Assembly: GCA_015222065.1 (NCBI GenBank)
Contig: JADFUQ010000139.1
Location: forward strand, 1 to 14,476
Source of the DNA: Bacteroidota bacterium
GTDB taxonomy: Bacteria > Bacteroidota > Bacteroidia > Bacteroidales > VadinHA17
Length of the DNA stretch: 14,476 bases
Direction of reading: 5' to 3'
Shown here: in pieces, positions 14,220 through 14,476 of the stretch
How the letters are laid out: every line of letters begins with the position of its first letter
Numbering within the stretch: the first letter of the stretch is position 1
Notes under the pieces: model-generated
What the model was told of the DNA's origin: nothing
Databases searched by the model: none
What the model saw: only the letters and a program-made list of their open reading frames with translations
Position numbers and translations under genes: made by a program

Positions 14220-14476
14220 TTACTTTTTACTAAGATCCAGAAGTTCAACTTTCCTAAATTCAGTAGAATGACTTTCTGCCTGGATTGCAATATGTCCTTT
14301 TTTTAATAGTGTGCCTTCGGCAAGCGGAAATCCCTCAGGTAATTCACCACCGATTTGTGGTTTTGTATATGTTAATACAGTATCTCCCTCTAAAACATGA
14401 TGAATTATGCTGTCTCCCAAAACAATCATTTCAGCGGTTACCCATTCGTTAGCAGGGTATGTTTTGGAACTGGAAC
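14220..14476 (-). CDS. DUF1080 / 3-keto-disaccharide hydrolase family protein, C-terminal part
   Basis: Only the last 85 residues are in the window; the N-terminus lies beyond the right edge, and the ATG codon at 14429 is internal. The visible part has the DUF1080 (concanavalin-like jelly roll) ending: NEWVTAEMIVLGDSIIHHVLEG, a middle loop with PQIGG and LPEG, then KKGHIAIQAESHSTEFRKVELLDL (written here for its pattern G-x-I-A-x-Q with E-F-R). Such proteins are usually exported and have been linked to hydrolysis of 3-keto sugars. It is followed after 20 bases by the UroD-like gene, suggesting co-transcription in a sugar-degradation operon that continues to the right. Confidence 0.82.
   Translation of the reverse strand, partial: SSSKTYPANEWVTAEMIVLGDSIIHHVLEGDTVLTYTKPQIGGELPEGFPLAEGTLLKKGHIAIQAESHSTEFRKVELLDLSKK

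Overview
The window looks like a chromosomal segment of a Bacteroidota bacterium, most likely of the order Bacteroidales. The evidence is the recurring Bacteroidota-type -7 promoter box TAnnTTTG (three copies of TAACTTTG plus one TAATTTTG), weak or absent Shine-Dalgarno sequences, the TPR protein / recF / DUF721 neighbourhood typical of the group, and a sugar-degradation block (GH29 fucosidase, UroD-like protein, DUF1080). The genus cannot be told from the sequence.

Layout from left to right: (1) 1-210 holds a compact perfect three-way-junction palindrome (17-70), a TGGAA-type repeat and the promoter of ridA. (2) ridA (+) faces, 27 bases from its end, a giant minus-strand gene (616-7281, 2221 aa) that is the most unusual object here. 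It joins a fold-type-I PLP aminotransferase-like region with its signature residues kept to a PEPCK/HPr-kinase-like P-loop region, embedded in long uncharacterised, mostly helical sequence. (3) A membrane-anchored TPR protein (-) is divergent from recF (+), which is followed by a DUF721/DciA-like gene (+); this is the DNA replication and repair block. (4) On the minus strand follow a secreted GH29 alpha-L-fucosidase, endonuclease IV (nfo), a UroD-like cobamide-methyltransferase-type protein and, cut by the window edge, the C-terminus of a DUF1080 (3-keto-disaccharide hydrolase) protein.

The spaces between genes are full of short-period degenerate tandem repeats built from a few words (TGGAAT, GTAGTAAG, GGCGA, CGTAACT/TTGAAC, TATAACTTTAG). 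Several start at, or even encode, the stop codon of the preceding gene. In the three word families seen twice at 3' ends, the word has the same polarity relative to its gene. Together with the three-way junction these repeats are the second unusual layer of the window.

Functionally, recF and DUF721 belong to replication and repair, nfo to base-excision repair, and the fucosidase and DUF1080 proteins to glycan use. RidA detoxifies reactive enamines made by PLP enzymes, so its position next to a giant PLP-enzyme-like gene is suggestive, but the two are convergent and not an operon. No tRNA, rRNA, CRISPR array or intact insertion sequence was seen.
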